Part shown: positions 25,447 through 35,790 of the stretch, piece after piece | Layout of the letters: every line of letters begins with the position of its first letter | Position numbering within the stretch: the first letter of the stretch is position 1 | Assembly (NCBI RefSeq): GCF_025128095.1 | Contig: NZ_JAHLYT010000070.1 | Location: 1 to 64,000, forward strand | Origin: Synechococcus sp. CS-1328 | GTDB taxonomy: Bacteria > Cyanobacteriota > Cyanobacteriia > PCC-6307 > Cyanobiaceae | Direction: 5' to 3' | Length of the DNA: 64,000 bases | Made by a program: the position numbers and the translations under genes | Notes under the pieces: model-generated | The model's database searches: none | Seen by the model: only the letters and a program-made list of their open reading frames with translations | What the model was told of the DNA's origin: nothing

Positions 25447-28400
25447 TTGGCCTTCGTCCCGCTCCACAACCACAGCGACTACAGCCTGCTGGACGGGGCC
25501 AGCCAGCTGCCGGCGATGGTGCAGCGGGCCGTCGAGCTGGGCATGCCCGCCCTGGCCCTCACCGATCACGGTGTGATGTACGGCGCGATCGAGCTGCTGA
25601 AGCTCTGCAAGGGCGCCGGCATCAAGCCGATCATCGGCAATGAGATGTATGTGATCAACGGCTCGATCGAGGATCCGCAGCCGAAGAAGGAGCGCCGCTA
25701 CCACCTGGTGGTGCTGGCCAAGAACGCCACCGGCTACCGCAACCTGGTGAAGCTCACCAGCATCAGCCACCTGCGCGGCATGCGCGGCCGCGGCATTTTT
25801 TCACGCGCCTGCATCGACAAACAGCTGTTGCAGCAATACAGCGAGGGACTGATCGTGGCCACCGCCTGCCTCGGCGGTGAGATTCCCCAGGCGATCCTGC
25901 GAGGCCGGCCCGATGTGGCGCGGGAGGTGGCGAGCTGGTACCAGAGCGTCTTCGCAGACGATTTCTACCTCGAGATCCAGGACCACGGCGGCATCGAAGA
26001 CCGGATCGTCAACACCGGCATCGCCGCGATCGGCGCCGAGCTGGGAATTCCGCTGGTGGCCACCAACGATGCCCACTACCTCAGCGTCGGTGATGTGGAA
26101 GCGCACGATGCCCTGCTCTGCGTGCTCACCGGCAAGCTGATCACCGACGAGAAGCGGCTGCGCTACACCGGTACCGAATACATCAAGAGCGAGGCGGAAA
26201 TGCGCCAGCTCTTCAGCGATCACCTCGAGCCGGCGGTGATCGAGGCGGCGATCGCCAACACCGCCAAAGTGGCCGACAAAGTGGAGGACTACGACATCCT
26301 CGGCCGCTACCAGATGCCCCGCTTTCCGATCCCGGAGGGCCACACGGCCGTGAGCTATCTCACCGCCGTGGCCGAGCAGGGCCTGCGGGCAAGACTGAAG
26401 CTGGCGGAGGGGGAGGCGTTTGATCCCACCTATGGCGAACGTCTGAGCTTCGAACTGCAGGTGATGGAGCAGATGGGCTTCCCCACCTACTTCCTGGTGG
26501 TCTGGGACTACATCCGCTTCGCCCGCGACAACGGCATTCCGGTGGGTCCGGGGCGTGGATCGGCCGCCGGATCACTGGTGGCCTACGCCCTGGGGATCAC
26601 CAACATCGACCCGGTCACCAATGGCCTGCTGTTCGAGCGGTTTCTCAACCCGGAACGCAAGTCGATGCCGGATATTGACACCGACTTCTGCATCGAGCGC
26701 CGCGGTGAGGTGATCGAGTATGTGACCCGCCGCTACGGCGAGGAGAAGGTGGCGCAGATCATCACCTTCAACCGCATGACCTCGAAGGCGGTGCTCAAGG
26801 ATGTGGCCCGCGTGCTCGACATTCCCTATGGCGAAGCCGACCGCCTGGCGAAGCTGATCCCGGTGGTACGGGGCAAACCCGCCAAGCTGAAGGAAATGAT
26901 CGGCCCCGAATCACCGGCGCCGGAGTTTCGCGAGAAGTACGAGAACGACCCGAAGGTGAAGCACTGGGTGGATCTGTCCCGCCGGATCGAAGGCACCAAC
27001 AAGACCTTCGGCGTCCATGCCGCCGGCGTGGTGATCGCCGCCGATCCCCTCGATGAGCTGGTGCCACTGCAGCGCAACAACGATGGTCAGGTGATCACCC
27101 AGTACTTCATGGAGGATGTGGAGTCGATGGGGCTGCTGAAGATGGACTTCCTCGGCCTCAAGAACCTCACCATGATCGAAAAGACGCTCGATCTGGTGCA
27201 ACAGAGCTGTGGCGAACGCATCGATCCCGACGACCTGCCGCCCGCCGATGAAGGCACCTTCGCGCTGCTGGCCCGCGGGGATCTGGAGGGCATCTTCCAG
27301 CTGGAATCGAGCGGCATGCGGCAGATCGTGCGGGATCTCAAACCCTCATCCCTCGAGGACATCTCCTCGATCCTGGCCCTGTACCGGCCGGGGCCCCTGG
27401 ATGCAGGGCTGATCCCCAAATTCATCAACCGCAAACATGGCCGCGAAGCGATCGAGTTCGCCCACGAGACCCTCAAGCCGATCCTGAACGAAACCTACGG
27501 GATCATGGTCTACCAGGAGCAGATCATGAAGATCGCCCAGGACCTGGCCGGCTACTCGCTCGGTGAAGCCGATCTGCTGCGGCGGGCGATGGGCAAGAAG
27601 AAAAAGAGCGAGATGGAGAAACACCAGGGCCTGTTCGTGCAGGGCGCCACCGAACGCGGCGTCGATCCCAAACTCGCCGAAGCCCTGTTCGAGCAGATGG
27701 TGCTGTTCGCCGAATACTGCTTCAACAAGAGCCACTCCACCGCCTACGGCGCGGTGACTTACCAGACCGCCTACCTCAAGGCCCACTATCCGGTGGCCTA
27801 TATGGCGGCGCTGCTGACGGTGAATGCCGGTGACAGCAGCAAGGTGCAGCGCTACATCGCCAACTGCAACGCCATGGGCATCGAAGTGATGCCGCCGGAT
27901 GTGAATGCCTCCGGCATCGATTTCACCCCCGTGGGCGAACGTATCCTCTTCGGCCTGTCGGCCGTGCGCAACCTCGGCGATGGCGCCATCCGCCAGTTGC
28001 TGGAGGCCCGTGCTGGCGATGGTGCCTTCCGCTCCCTGGCCGATCTCTGCGACCGGATTCCCTCCCAGCAGCTCAACCGCCGCGCCCTGGAGGCCCTGAT
28101 CCACTGCGGTGCCCTCGATGCGCTCGAGCCCAGCGCCAACCGGGCCCAGCTGATGGCGGATCTGGATCTTGTGCTCGACTGGGCCAGTTCCCGCGCCAAG
28201 GACCGGGCCAGCGGCCAGGGCAATCTGTTCGACCTGCTTGGTGGTGGCATGGCCAGTGGTGGTGCCGCGGAAGACAGCACCGCAGCCGGCGGTTCGGCAA
28301 GCGGCGACCTCAGCACCGCCCCCAAGGCGGCCTCGGTGAAGGACTATCCCCCCACCGAGAAGCTGCGGCTGGAGAAGGATCTGGTGGGGTTCTACCTCTC

Positions 28401-29001
28401 CGACCATCCGCTCAAGCAGCTGGCCCAGCAGGTGAAATTGCTGTCGCCGGTGAGCCTGGCAGCCCTGGAAGAACAGGCGGACAAGGCCAAGGTGAGTGCG
28501 GTGGTGATGGTGCCGGAGATACGCCAGGTCACCACCCGCAAGGGCGACCGAATGGCGGTCCTGCAGCTGGAGGATCTCACCGGCAGTTGCGAAGCTGTGG
28601 TGTTCCCCAAGAGCTATGCCCGGCTGGCGGATCACCTGATGGTGGATGCACGGCTGCTGATCTGGGGCTCGGTCGACCGGCGCGACGACCGGGTTCAGCT
28701 GATCGTGGACGACTGCCGCAGCATCGAAGACCTGCAACTGCTGCTGGTGGAGCTACCCGCCGAGGCCGCTGCCGACATCGGTGTGCAGCATCGACTGCGC
28801 GAATGTCTGCAGCGCCACCGTCCGCCCCAGGACGAAGCGGGGCTGCGGGTGCCGGTGGTGGCCATGGTGCGACAGGCCGAGAAGACCGTCTATGTGCGCC
28901 TGGGCCACCAGTTCTGTGTGGCCGATGCCGAAGCTGCCGTCGCCACTCTGGGCTCAGCAGACTTCAGGGCCTCCCTGCGCTCTCCCCTCAAGGCGGGGTA
29001 G
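25447..29001 (+). CDS. dnaE: DNA polymerase III alpha subunit DnaE
   Basis: 1184 residues, the replicative polymerase, from a TTG start (reads [18 protein letters not shown]; no better start upstream). The PHP domain is N-terminal ([17 protein letters not shown]). The palm carries catalytic aspartates in [12 protein letters not shown], and [18 protein letters not shown] is a polymerase family C hallmark. [11 protein letters not shown] and [14 protein letters not shown] follow. Near the C-terminus are the clamp-binding and OB-fold regions, separated by an Ala/Gly/Ser-rich insert at about residue 930-960. There is no intein, unlike the split dnaE of many other cyanobacteria. Confidence 0.96.
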   Translation: MAFVPLHNHSDYSLLDGASQLPAMVQRAVELGMPALALTDHGVMYGAIELLKLCKGAGIKPIIGNEMYVINGSIEDPQPKKERRYHLVVLAKNATGYRNLVKLTSISHLRGMRGRGIFSRACIDKQLLQQYSEGLIVATACLGGEIPQAILRGRPDVAREVASWYQSVFADDFYLEIQDHGGIEDRIVNTGIAAIGAELGIPLVATNDAHYLSVGDVEAHDALLCVLTGKLITDEKRLRYTGTEYIKSEAEMRQLFSDHLEPAVIEAAIANTAKVADKVEDYDILGRYQMPRFPIPEGHTAVSYLTAVAEQGLRARLKLAEGEAFDPTYGERLSFELQVMEQMGFPTYFLVVWDYIRFARDNGIPVGPGRGSAAGSLVAYALGITNIDPVTNGLLFERFLNPERKSMPDIDTDFCIERRGEVIEYVTRRYGEEKVAQIITFNRMTSKAVLKDVARVLDIPYGEADRLAKLIPVVRGKPAKLKEMIGPESPAPEFREKYENDPKVKHWVDLSRRIEGTNKTFGVHAAGVVIAADPLDELVPLQRNNDGQVITQYFMEDVESMGLLKMDFLGLKNLTMIEKTLDLVQQSCGERIDPDDLPPADEGTFALLARGDLEGIFQLESSGMRQIVRDLKPSSLEDISSILALYRPGPLDAGLIPKFINRKHGREAIEFAHETLKPILNETYGIMVYQEQIMKIAQDLAGYSLGEADLLRRAMGKKKKSEMEKHQGLFVQGATERGVDPKLAEALFEQMVLFAEYCFNKSHSTAYGAVTYQTAYLKAHYPVAYMAALLTVNAGDSSKVQRYIANCNAMGIEVMPPDVNASGIDFTPVGERILFGLSAVRNLGDGAIRQLLEARAGDGAFRSLADLCDRIPSQQLNRRALEALIHCGALDALEPSANRAQLMADLDLVLDWASSRAKDRASGQGNLFDLLGGGMASGGAAEDSTAAGGSASGDLSTAPKAASVKDYPPTEKLRLEKDLVGFYLSDHPLKQLAQQVKLLSPVSLAALEEQADKAKVSAVVMVPEIRQVTTRKGDRMAVLQLEDLTGSCEAVVFPKSYARLADHLMVDARLLIWGSVDRRDDRVQLIVDDCRSIEDLQLLLVELPAEAAADIGVQHRLRECLQRHRPPQDEAGLRVPVVAMVRQAEKTVYVRLGHQFCVADAEAAVATLGSADFRASLRSPLKAG

Positions 29002-29005
29002 TACC

Positions 29006-29488
29006 TCACTCAGCCGGGCTGCCCTGGCGCATGGCCCGCACGGACTGACGCAGTCGTCCGAGATTGACGCGGATCTGCTCGAAGCCCAGCAGGCTGCCCG
29101 GCGCATCCTCCCAACTGGAAGACAGCACGCCGTAGCTCAGACCGACCAGGCCCAGCAGGAAAAAGCCACCGGAGGTCACCAGGGTGAGGGCGGGAGCAAT
29201 GTCCACCACCCCTCGGCTGACCAGGAAATAACTAGCCACGAACACCCCCATGCCAAGAGCGGAGGGAATGCCCGTGGCAATGGCAATACGACGGGCCATA
29301 CGGTTGGCCACCGCCTCAGGGATGGCCTGCTTGCCACGGGTGGCTTTGGCGCCGCCCGACGCTTTGGCGCAGCCCGACGCTTTGGCGCTGCCTGAGTCTT
29401 TGGCGCTTCCCGTGGATCTACTGCTGCCCTTTGAAGTCTTCGTGGACCCGCGGGGTTCAAACGGCTTGGGCTGTCCCTGGCGGGCCAT
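29006..29488 (-). CDS. PAM68-family photosystem II assembly protein
   Basis: 160 residues. The first ~60 are Lys/Ser/Gly/Ala-rich with degenerate SAKASG repeats. The core then shows IPEAVANRMARRIAIATGIPS, two membrane helices (LGMGVFVASYFLV and TLVTSGGFFLLGLVGLSYG) and SSSWEDAPGSLLGFEQ. The two helices plus YGxLSxSW.....GSxLG define the PAM68/DUF3464 family, which helps photosystem II assembly in the thylakoid membrane. It converges with dnaE with only 4 bases between stops. rpsO lies 9 bases upstream on the same strand, probably co-transcribed. Confidence 0.85.
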   Translation of the reverse strand: MARQGQPKPFEPRGSTKTSKGSSRSTGSAKDSGSAKASGCAKASGGAKATRGKQAIPEAVANRMARRIAIATGIPSALGMGVFVASYFLVSRGVVDIAPALTLVTSGGFFLLGLVGLSYGVLSSSWEDAPGSLLGFEQIRVNLGRLRQSVRAMRQGSPAE

Positions 29489-29497
29489 GGCGAGACC

Positions 29498-29767
29498 TCA
29501 GCCGCGGATGCCGAGGGTGGCGATCAGGGAGGTGTAGCGATCCTCACTGTTGCTGCGCAGGTAGGAGAGCAGCCGCTTGCGGCGACCAATCATCTTCAGC
29601 AGACCCTGGCGGGAGGAGAAATCATGGATGTTCTTCTGCAGGTGTCCGCTGAGCTGACTGATGCGCTCGCTCAGCATCGCCACCTGCACTTCGACCGAAC
29701 CCGTGTCGGTGCCGTGGGTCTGATGGCTGTTGATCAGTTCCTGCTTCTGGATGGTGTTGAGCGGCAT
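29498..29767 (-). CDS. rpsO: 30S ribosomal protein S15
   Basis: 89 residues, exactly the family length: [64 protein letters not shown]15 binds the central domain of 16S rRNA early in small-subunit assembly. The ATG at 29767 is the conserved start; a longer open frame upstream is an artefact. pam68 follows 9 bases later. Confidence 0.97.
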   Translation of the reverse strand: MPLNTIQKQELINSHQTHGTDTGSVEVQVAMLSERISQLSGHLQKNIHDFSSRQGLLKMIGRRKRLLSYLRSNSEDRYTSLIATLGIRG

Positions 29768-29888
29768 GGGGGCGGCGTCTGGCCCGTAACGAACAATCAT
29801 CCACCCTACCTTCCAGCTGAACAACCTCCCAGCCGAACGGCCTTCTGGCAGAGCAACCCTCTGGCAGGCCAATCCTTTCCTGTTGAGA

Positions 29889-30590
29889 TCAGGCCGCTGG
29901 CCGCGACAGCCAGCGCAGGCAGGCCGCCAGCCAGGTCTCGGCGTCGCCGCAGAGGCCGAGCTCACCCTGGGCAACAGCGGCGGCATCACTGGCCGCCACG
30001 GCCCGCAGAGCCCGGTGAATCTCCAGCACCTCATAGCCGAGGGCTTCCAGGGTCTGCTCCACCTCACTGCGGGTGGACGCGACCAAGGCCGTCGCCGCGC
30101 CCTCCGCTCCAGCGGCCGGACTCTCCGCCCAGTCGTCGAAGCCATCCACCACGCCGTCCAGCAGGTCGGCGAAGCGCTCCTGCAGACGGCCCCGCAGTTC
30201 CACCGACAACCGCTCCGCCGTGCGCTTGCCCACCCCGGGGGCACTGCTGAGCTGGCGCAGATCCGCCTGCACGATGGCGCGGGCCAGCTCCTCGGCCGCC
30301 ATGGCACCCAGCAACCCCAGGGCCATCTGCGGGCCCACGCCACTCACGGCCACCAGCTCGCGGAACAGGTCGCGCTCCTGCCGTTGGGGGAAGCCGTAGA
30401 GCGTCCAAGCATCGTCCCGGATGGCGTGATGGATGTGCAGGCTGAGCCTCGACCCAGCCGACGGCAGCTCCCGCCAGTGCCGCTGGCTCAGTTGCACCTC
30501 ATAGCCCACACCCTGGCAGAGCAGCAGCAGTCCGCAGCGCGCCCCCTGCTGCCAGGGATCGCTCACCTGCCCTTGCAGCCAACCGATCAT
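29889..30590 (-). CDS. ruvA: Holliday junction DNA helicase subunit RuvA
   Basis: 233 residues, a little longer than the usual ~200. RuvA tetramers bind four-way junctions and load RuvB. It starts [13 protein letters not shown] with the OB-fold ([34 protein letters not shown]). Helix-hairpin-helix motifs follow at [14 protein letters not shown] and [17 protein letters not shown]. The domain III region ([20 protein letters not shown]) is intact, after an Ala-rich linker. It is divergent from a lipoprotein gene 24 bases away. Confidence 0.93.
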   Translation of the reverse strand: MIGWLQGQVSDPWQQGARCGLLLLCQGVGYEVQLSQRHWRELPSAGSRLSLHIHHAIRDDAWTLYGFPQRQERDLFRELVAVSGVGPQMALGLLGAMAAEELARAIVQADLRQLSSAPGVGKRTAERLSVELRGRLQERFADLLDGVVDGFDDWAESPAAGAEGAATALVASTRSEVEQTLEALGYEVLEIHRALRAVAASDAAAVAQGELGLCGDAETWLAACLRWLSRPAA

Positions 30591-30614
30591 GGGGAAGCTC
30601 GCTTCGTCGCCCCC

Positions 30615-31079
30615 ATGCTGCCCGCCCTGCCACCCCCTTCGCAGTTGCGCCGGCTGCTCACAGGCAGCCTGATCCTGCTGGCGCTGCTGCTGCCGCTGAG
30701 CCTGGGGGGATGTGGCGGCGTGGGGCAGCCGCCGCGGTCTGTGCTGCTCAGCGCCCTGGGCCTGCAGATCGACCTCACCCAGGGGGCCATTGCCCAGGCC
30801 CTGGCCCTGGAGCCGGCCGGCCCGCCCGAGGTGAGCCGGGTGCGGCTGGAGCACCAGGAGAGCCTGGCCATCGGTGAGGCCAAGGGCCTGCACCTCAATG
30901 GCCGTTTCGACTGGCGCCTGGCCGGCGATCCCATCCGGGTCGATACCCCCTTCGATCTCTATCTGCAGCGGGGCGAGCGGGGCCAGAGCTGGCGGCTGGC
31001 CCAACCGACCGGCAGCAGCGACGGTCTCAACCAGGACTGGCTGACCTACCCCCTGCCCCTGAACGGCCGCTCAGGCTGA
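30615..31079 (+). CDS. predicted lipoprotein, conserved in cyanobacteria
   Basis: 154 residues. A signal peptide (LLTGSLILLALLLPLSLGGC) ends in a lipobox with cysteine at residue ~33. The rest is a compact soluble domain (LLSALGLQIDLTQGAIAQAL, then HLNGRFDWRLAGDPIRVDTPFDLYLQRGERGQSWRLA; continuous in the frame). No known domain is recognised. The start lies 24 bases from divergent ruvA, so both promoters must overlap the genes' 5' ends. Its 3' end overlaps the converging DMT transporter by 53 bases. Confidence 0.7.
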   Translation: MLPALPPPSQLRRLLTGSLILLALLLPLSLGGCGGVGQPPRSVLLSALGLQIDLTQGAIAQALALEPAGPPEVSRVRLEHQESLAIGEAKGLHLNGRFDWRLAGDPIRVDTPFDLYLQRGERGQSWRLAQPTGSSDGLNQDWLTYPLPLNGRSG

Positions 31080-31950
31080 GCAGGGTGGCCAGCAGCACCA
31101 GGGCCGCGCCCAGCAGCGTCCAGCCGTCGATCCCTTCCTGGAAGATGAGCCAGCCCCAGAGCCCGGCGAACACCACCTGGGCGTAGCTGATCGCCGTGGC
31201 CGTGGCCGCCGGCAGGGCGGTGAGGCCCCGGGTGAGCCACACCTGGCCCAGCTGGGTGAACAGTCCAACCCCCACCAGCCAGAGCAGCTCCACCGGCGTG
31301 GGCATCACCGGATCGAGCGCCACCAGCGGCAGGCTCAGGGGCACGGCCACCAGGGGGAAATAGAACACGATCACCAGGGGATGCTCACTACGGCCCAGCT
31401 GGCGCACGCTCACGTAAGCCAGGGCGGTGCACAGGGCTCCGGCCAGGGCGATCAGCACCGGGATCAGCGGCAGGGAGGGGGCGGCGCGGCCGATTCCGCC
31501 CAGCAGCAACGCCGGCTGGGCCACCAGCAGCACCCCCAGCCAGCCCACCGCCATGGCCGCCAGAACGCGCCGGCCGATCCGCTCCCCCAGGGCCAGCCAG
31601 GCCAGCAGGGCGGTGAAGGTGGGGTAGAGGTACTGCAGCACCGTGGCTGACGCGAGCGGCAGCGCCGCCAGGGCCACGTAGACGCACAGCAGCGCCAGGG
31701 TGCCGATGGCCCCCCGCACGATCAGCAGGCCACGCCGGCGGCCCCAGGGATCGATGTCGGCGCGGCGCAGCAACCACCAGCTCAGGGCCACGCTCAGCAG
31801 CGCCCGGGCCAGCACCACCTCAGCGGCGGGAATGCGGGCGCCCACCTGCTTGACGCACACCCCCATCAGGCTGAAGCTCAGGGCGCTGAGCAGCATCGCC
31901 CGCACGGCGGCGGCCTCGATCGGGGTTGACCCCAGCGGCAGAACGCGCAC
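31027..31950 (-). CDS. EamA/DMT-superfamily transporter
   Basis: 307 residues with ten predicted membrane helices arranged as two EamA repeats. Characteristic phrases are ALSFSLMGVCVKQVG, ATVLQYLYPTFTALLAWLALGERI in repeat one, and TATAISYAQVVFAGLWGWLIFQEGI in repeat two. Such inner-membrane carriers export amino acids, nucleotides or other metabolites; the substrate is not predictable. It converges on the lipoprotein gene with overlapping 3' ends. Confidence 0.88.
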   Translation of the reverse strand: MRVLPLGSTPIEAAAVRAMLLSALSFSLMGVCVKQVGARIPAAEVVLARALLSVALSWWLLRRADIDPWGRRRGLLIVRGAIGTLALLCVYVALAALPLASATVLQYLYPTFTALLAWLALGERIGRRVLAAMAVGWLGVLLVAQPALLLGGIGRAAPSLPLIPVLIALAGALCTALAYVSVRQLGRSEHPLVIVFYFPLVAVPLSLPLVALDPVMPTPVELLWLVGVGLFTQLGQVWLTRGLTALPAATATAISYAQVVFAGLWGWLIFQEGIDGWTLLGAALVLLATLLSLSGRSGAGGRSASPG

Positions 31951-32270
31951 GAGTGTCCCTGGCGGGCTGCTCAGGATCGCACTCTGCGACCAGGCCCTCC
32001 GGCTCGCTGGTGCACCTCAGGCCTTGCCATCGCGACTCCGGCCTTGTCATCACAGATCGGCGCGGGACATCAGCCCGCAGTGCCATCGAAACGGCAGCGG
32101 CCGCCTCCTGATCCCTGCAGAATCGCCGTCAGGCCCTCTGCTGCACGCCTGGGCTCCGCATCGGTGCCAGAAGCGCTCCATCGATGCGGCTGCCGCCGGC
32201 TTCGCCGGCCTGTCGATCCCTTCTGCTTTCTCCTCTCCTTTCTTTTCTCCTTTCCCCCTCCGCCCTTCCC
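31951..32270. other. intergenic region with hairpin and polypyrimidine tract before dnaG
   Basis: 320 bases with no supported gene. A short hairpin (GCCGGC-ttc-GCCGGC) is at 32195-32209. Bases 32218-32270 are 51 pyrimidines out of 53, ending directly at the TTG start of dnaG. No Shine-Dalgarno sequence is present. The tract could be a ribosomal protein S1 landing site or adopt an unusual DNA structure. Confidence 0.6.
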
Positions 32271-34403
32271 TTGAGCCTGCCCCGCCTCCACCCCCGCACG
32301 ATCGAGGCCGTCAAGGAACGGGCCGACATCGTCGATGTGGTGGGCGAGCACGTGGTGCTCAAGAAGAAGGGCCGCGAGTTCGTGGGGATCTGCCCCTTCC
32401 ACGACGACAAATCGCCGTCGATGACGGTGTCGCCGGCCAAGCAGTTCTATTACTGCTTCTCCTGCGGTGCCGGCGGCAACGCCATCAAGTTCCTGATGGA
32501 GCTGCAGCGCCAGAGCTTCGGCGATGTGGTGCTGGAGCTGGCGCGCAAGTATCAGCTGCCGATCGAGACCGTCGACGGACCGCAGCAGGAGCGGCTGCGC
32601 AAGCAGCTGTCCCGCCGTGAACAGCTGCATCGGGTGCTCACCCTGGCGGCAGGCTGGTTCCGCAGCCAGCTGCGCAGCCCCGAGGGCGCCGCGGCCCTCG
32701 CCTACCTCAAGGACAACCGCGGCCTCAGCGAAGGCACCCTCGAGACCTTCGAGCTGGGCTACGCCCCGGACCGTTGGGACGGTCTGCTCACCCACCTGCA
32801 GCAGGTGGAGGGCCTCGGGGTCGATCTGCTGGAGGCCGCCGGGATGGTGGTGGCCCGCAAGGGCGGTGAGGGCTTCTACGACCGCTTCCGCCATCGGGTG
32901 ATGGTGCCGATCAAGGACCGCCAGGGCCGGGTGATCGGCTTCGGCGGCCGCAGCCTCGATGGCGGCGAACCGAAGTACCTCAACTCTCCGGAAACGGAGG
33001 TGTTCGAGAAGGGCAAGCATCTGTTCGGCCTCGACCGGGCCACCGCCGCGATCCGCAAGGACGACCAGGCGGTGGTGGTGGAGGGCTATTTCGATGTAAT
33101 CGCCCTCCATGCCGCCGGCATCACCAATGCGGTGGCGGCCCTGGGGACAGCGTTGAGCAGCCAGCAGATCACCCAGATCTGCCGCGGCTGCGACAGCAAG
33201 CGGCTGATCCTTAATTTCGACAGCGACGGCGCCGGCGTGCGGGCCGCCCAGCGGGCGATCGGCGAAGTGGAGCAACTGGCCCTGCAGGGGCAGCTGGAGC
33301 TGCGGGTGCTGCAGCTGCCCGCCGGCAAGGATCCCGACGAGTTCCTCAAGCAGCACGGCCCCGGCGAGTACCGCGCCCTGCTGGAAGCCGCGCCCCTCTG
33401 GCTCGACTGGCAGATCGAGCAGGTGCTGGCCGACCGCGATCTCGCCCGGGCCGACCAGTTCCAGCAGGCGGTGGCTGGCCTGGTCGAACTGCTCGGCAAA
33501 CTCCCCCAGAGCGCCGTGCGCAGCCACTACCTGCAGCAGGTGGCGGAGCGGCTCAGCGGCGGCCAGGCCCGGTTGGCCCTGCAGCTGGAGGAAGACCTGC
33601 GCCAGCAGGTGAAGGGCCAGCGCTGGCACGGGCGCTCCCAGAAGTGGGAGCAGCCCGGCGAAGCGGGACTGCGGGAACGGGCCGAGGCGGAGGTGCTGCG
33701 GCTCTACCTCCACTGCCCGCTGCACCGGCCCCTGATCCGGCGGGAGCTGCGCCAACGGGACCTGGAAGATTTCGCCCTGCAGCACCATCGCCTGCTCTGG
33801 GCCGCAATCAGCGCCCTCGAGGAAGACAACCTCGGGGCCGGCCGGCTGGAGGCGATCAACCGCGGCAGTGATGGCGGAGAGGATCTGGCCGATCTGGATC
33901 TGCCACGGTTGCTGAGCGATCAGCTGGTGGTGGAGCAGAGCGCCCTGCTCAGCCGGCTGACGCCGCTGCTGGAACCCAGCGAACTGCATCGCATGGCCCT
34001 GGCCCAGCCCGAGCTGCAGCTGCGGGGCACCACGGCCGTGCTCGAGCGGCAGCGGGCCCTGAAGCGCTGCCGGCACCTGCTCGATGCCTGGAGGTCCCAG
34101 AACCTGGAAACGCTGGAACGCTGCCTCGCCCGCCTGCTGAACACGATCGACACCCCCACGGCCACCCATGCCCCGGCACAAGCCCATGCCCCGACACCAC
34201 CCACGGCACCGGCTGAAGCCGCCCTGGACATGGAGAGCCGCATCGAGGCCATGTTCGCGGAGCTCAACGCCGACGCCCTGCGCTTCCAGGACCACTATTA
34301 CAACGAGCGTCGCTACCTCGAGCAGCTCGATGCCCGCCGCCGCGCCGGCTATGAGGAGCTGGTGCGGGAAGCCAGATCGGAGCTGAGCTCGGGCCCGGCC
34401 TGA
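32271..34403 (+). CDS. dnaG: DNA primase DnaG
   Basis: 710 residues from a TTG giving MSLPRLHPRTIEAVKERADIVDVV (20-residue limit aside, continuous in the frame), which matches usual DnaG starts. Upstream residues read from the polypyrimidine tract and are rejected. The CHC2 zinc-binding domain is at CPFHDDKSPSMTV and YYCFSCGAGGNA. The Toprim catalytic core has VVVEGYFDVIALHAAG and LILNFDSDGAGVRAA. The C-terminal DnaB-interacting region is Gln/Leu-rich and helical, with an Ala/Thr/Pro linker near residue 640. DnaG lays RNA primers at the fork; dnaE lies 3 kb upstream on the same strand. Confidence 0.95.
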   Translation: MSLPRLHPRTIEAVKERADIVDVVGEHVVLKKKGREFVGICPFHDDKSPSMTVSPAKQFYYCFSCGAGGNAIKFLMELQRQSFGDVVLELARKYQLPIETVDGPQQERLRKQLSRREQLHRVLTLAAGWFRSQLRSPEGAAALAYLKDNRGLSEGTLETFELGYAPDRWDGLLTHLQQVEGLGVDLLEAAGMVVARKGGEGFYDRFRHRVMVPIKDRQGRVIGFGGRSLDGGEPKYLNSPETEVFEKGKHLFGLDRATAAIRKDDQAVVVEGYFDVIALHAAGITNAVAALGTALSSQQITQICRGCDSKRLILNFDSDGAGVRAAQRAIGEVEQLALQGQLELRVLQLPAGKDPDEFLKQHGPGEYRALLEAAPLWLDWQIEQVLADRDLARADQFQQAVAGLVELLGKLPQSAVRSHYLQQVAERLSGGQARLALQLEEDLRQQVKGQRWHGRSQKWEQPGEAGLRERAEAEVLRLYLHCPLHRPLIRRELRQRDLEDFALQHHRLLWAAISALEEDNLGAGRLEAINRGSDGGEDLADLDLPRLLSDQLVVEQSALLSRLTPLLEPSELHRMALAQPELQLRGTTAVLERQRALKRCRHLLDAWRSQNLETLERCLARLLNTIDTPTATHAPAQAHAPTPPTAPAEAALDMESRIEAMFAELNADALRFQDHYYNERRYLEQLDARRRAGYEELVREARSELSSGPA

Positions 34404-34481
34404 GGCTGGCTGCCGTCCATCTGGCCGCCCGACAGCTGGCTGCCGTACAAAATGAGGGCATCGTGCGTGCATGGTGTCGCC

Positions 34482-34751
34482 TTGGCCTTCTACGAGGTTC
34501 TCTGGCATGGCGAGCAGATCGGCGACGGCGGCGATCTGGCCGAGGCCCTGGAATGCTTCGCCGCCGTTCGGCCGGATGATCAGGACTGGGAGCAGGCCTG
34601 CGCCGCGCCGGGCGCCGATCCGATGGTGCGCCGCTATGCCTCCTTCGACGCCTTTCTCGACAACGCCGATGAACTTGAGACGCTGTCGGTGACCGCCGCC
34701 ATGATCAGAGAAGCCCTTGGCGATACGCCGCCGGACGGCCACCTGCTCTGA
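34482..34751 (+). CDS. small acidic conserved protein, function unknown
   Basis: 89 residues from TTG 34482 (MAFYEVLWHGEQIG). The sequence is acidic (ALECFAAVRPDDQDWEQA, YASFDAFLDNADELETLSVT). An ATG at 34452 is possible, but it directly abuts TACAAA at 34446-34451, which looks like a -10 element, so translation should begin further on; a GTG at 34467 is also possible. No domain is recognised. It lies 50 bases before the GAF/GGDEF gene. Confidence 0.6.
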   Translation: MAFYEVLWHGEQIGDGGDLAEALECFAAVRPDDQDWEQACAAPGADPMVRRYASFDAFLDNADELETLSVTAAMIREALGDTPPDGHLL

Positions 34752-34800
34752 TCGCCGTCCTCCGGCCTCACCGGCACTCCCTGTTTGCACCCGCACCGCC

Positions 34801-35790
34801 ATGGCCAGCTTTCCGATTCCCGCCGATGAACAGGAGCGCCTGCGTGATCTGGAGCGGCACGATCTCGAGGGCCATGCCGATGATCCCCACTTCGATCGGA
34901 TCCTGACCCTGGCCCGGAGCCTCTACCAGACCCCGATCGCCGTGATCTCCCTGGTGGAAGCCGACCGGCAGTGGTTTCTCTCCCGCCAGGGGCTGACGGT
35001 GCGGGAAACACCGCGGGAGCAGGCCTTCTGCAGCCACACCATTCTCGGCGACGAGGTGCTGGTGGTGCCCGATGCCCAGGCCGACGAGCGCTTCTGTGCC
35101 AATCCCCTGGTCACGGGCGATCCCCATATCCGCTTCTACGCCGGAGCGCCGCTGCGCACGCCCGATGGGCACAGGCTCGGCTCCCTCTGCGTGATCGACC
35201 GGGAACCACGCCAGCCCAGCCCCGAGCAGATCGATCAACTGAAGCTGCTGGCTGAACTGGTGATGCGGGAGATCGAACTCCGGCGGATGAGCCACCAGTG
35301 CCCGGTGACCGGACTGCCGCAGCGCACCCTGCTGCACACGATCGGCAGCAAGGAATTCGAGCGGTCCGTGCAGCAGGACCTGCCCCTGTCGCTGCTCTGC
35401 ATCGACCTCGACAACTTCGGCCTGATCAACAACCGCTGGGGGCACGAGGCCGGTGATCAGGTGCTGCGCGACGTGAGCCAGCTCTGCCACAGCCTGCTGC
35501 CGGAGCACGATCTGGTGGTGCGCATGGGGAACAGCGAGTTCGCGCTGCTGATGCTGGAGCGCGACAGTGAGTCCGCCCTTGAGCTGACCGAACAGCTGCG
35601 CGAGGGCGTTCGGCACCTACCTGGTGTGTTCACCCATTCGGACTACCAGCTGCAGATCAGCGCTGGACTCACCAGCCGCACCGCCGGCGATGGCAGCTTC
35701 AGCGACCTGCTGCACCGCGCCGAACGCGCCCTGAGGCTGGCCAAAACCAACGGCCGCGACCAGATTTCACGCCTGATGGGAGCCGACTGA
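34801..35790 (+). CDS. GAF sensor protein with degenerate GGDEF domain
   Basis: 329 residues. An N-terminal GAF domain occupies about 25-165 (PIAVISLVEADRQWFLSRQG, EQAFCSHTIL, RFYAGAPLRTPDGHRLGSLCVID). The GGDEF-like domain follows (PVTGLPQRTLLH, LLCIDLDNFGLINNRWGHEAGDQVL). The signature loop is GNSEF instead of GG(D/E)EF: the second glycine and the metal-binding acid are replaced. Diguanylate cyclase activity is therefore doubtful, and the domain may bind GTP or a partner instead. No EAL domain is present. The 3' end overlaps the converging Nif11 gene by 24 bases. Confidence 0.88.
   Translation: MASFPIPADEQERLRDLERHDLEGHADDPHFDRILTLARSLYQTPIAVISLVEADRQWFLSRQGLTVRETPREQAFCSHTILGDEVLVVPDAQADERFCANPLVTGDPHIRFYAGAPLRTPDGHRLGSLCVIDREPRQPSPEQIDQLKLLAELVMREIELRRMSHQCPVTGLPQRTLLHTIGSKEFERSVQQDLPLSLLCIDLDNFGLINNRWGHEAGDQVLRDVSQLCHSLLPEHDLVVRMGNSEFALLMLERDSESALELTEQLREGVRHLPGVFTHSDYQLQISAGLTSRTAGDGSFSDLLHRAERALRLAKTNGRDQISRLMGAD

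Noticed and set aside
25447-29001. Intein or split in dnaE
   Set aside because: Many cyanobacteria have a split dnaE with an intein, but this frame is continuous through all catalytic motifs.
29883-30614. Upstream part of the 398-codon frame before the lipoprotein
   Set aside because: Antisense to ruvA; the real gene begins at 30615 with a signal peptide.
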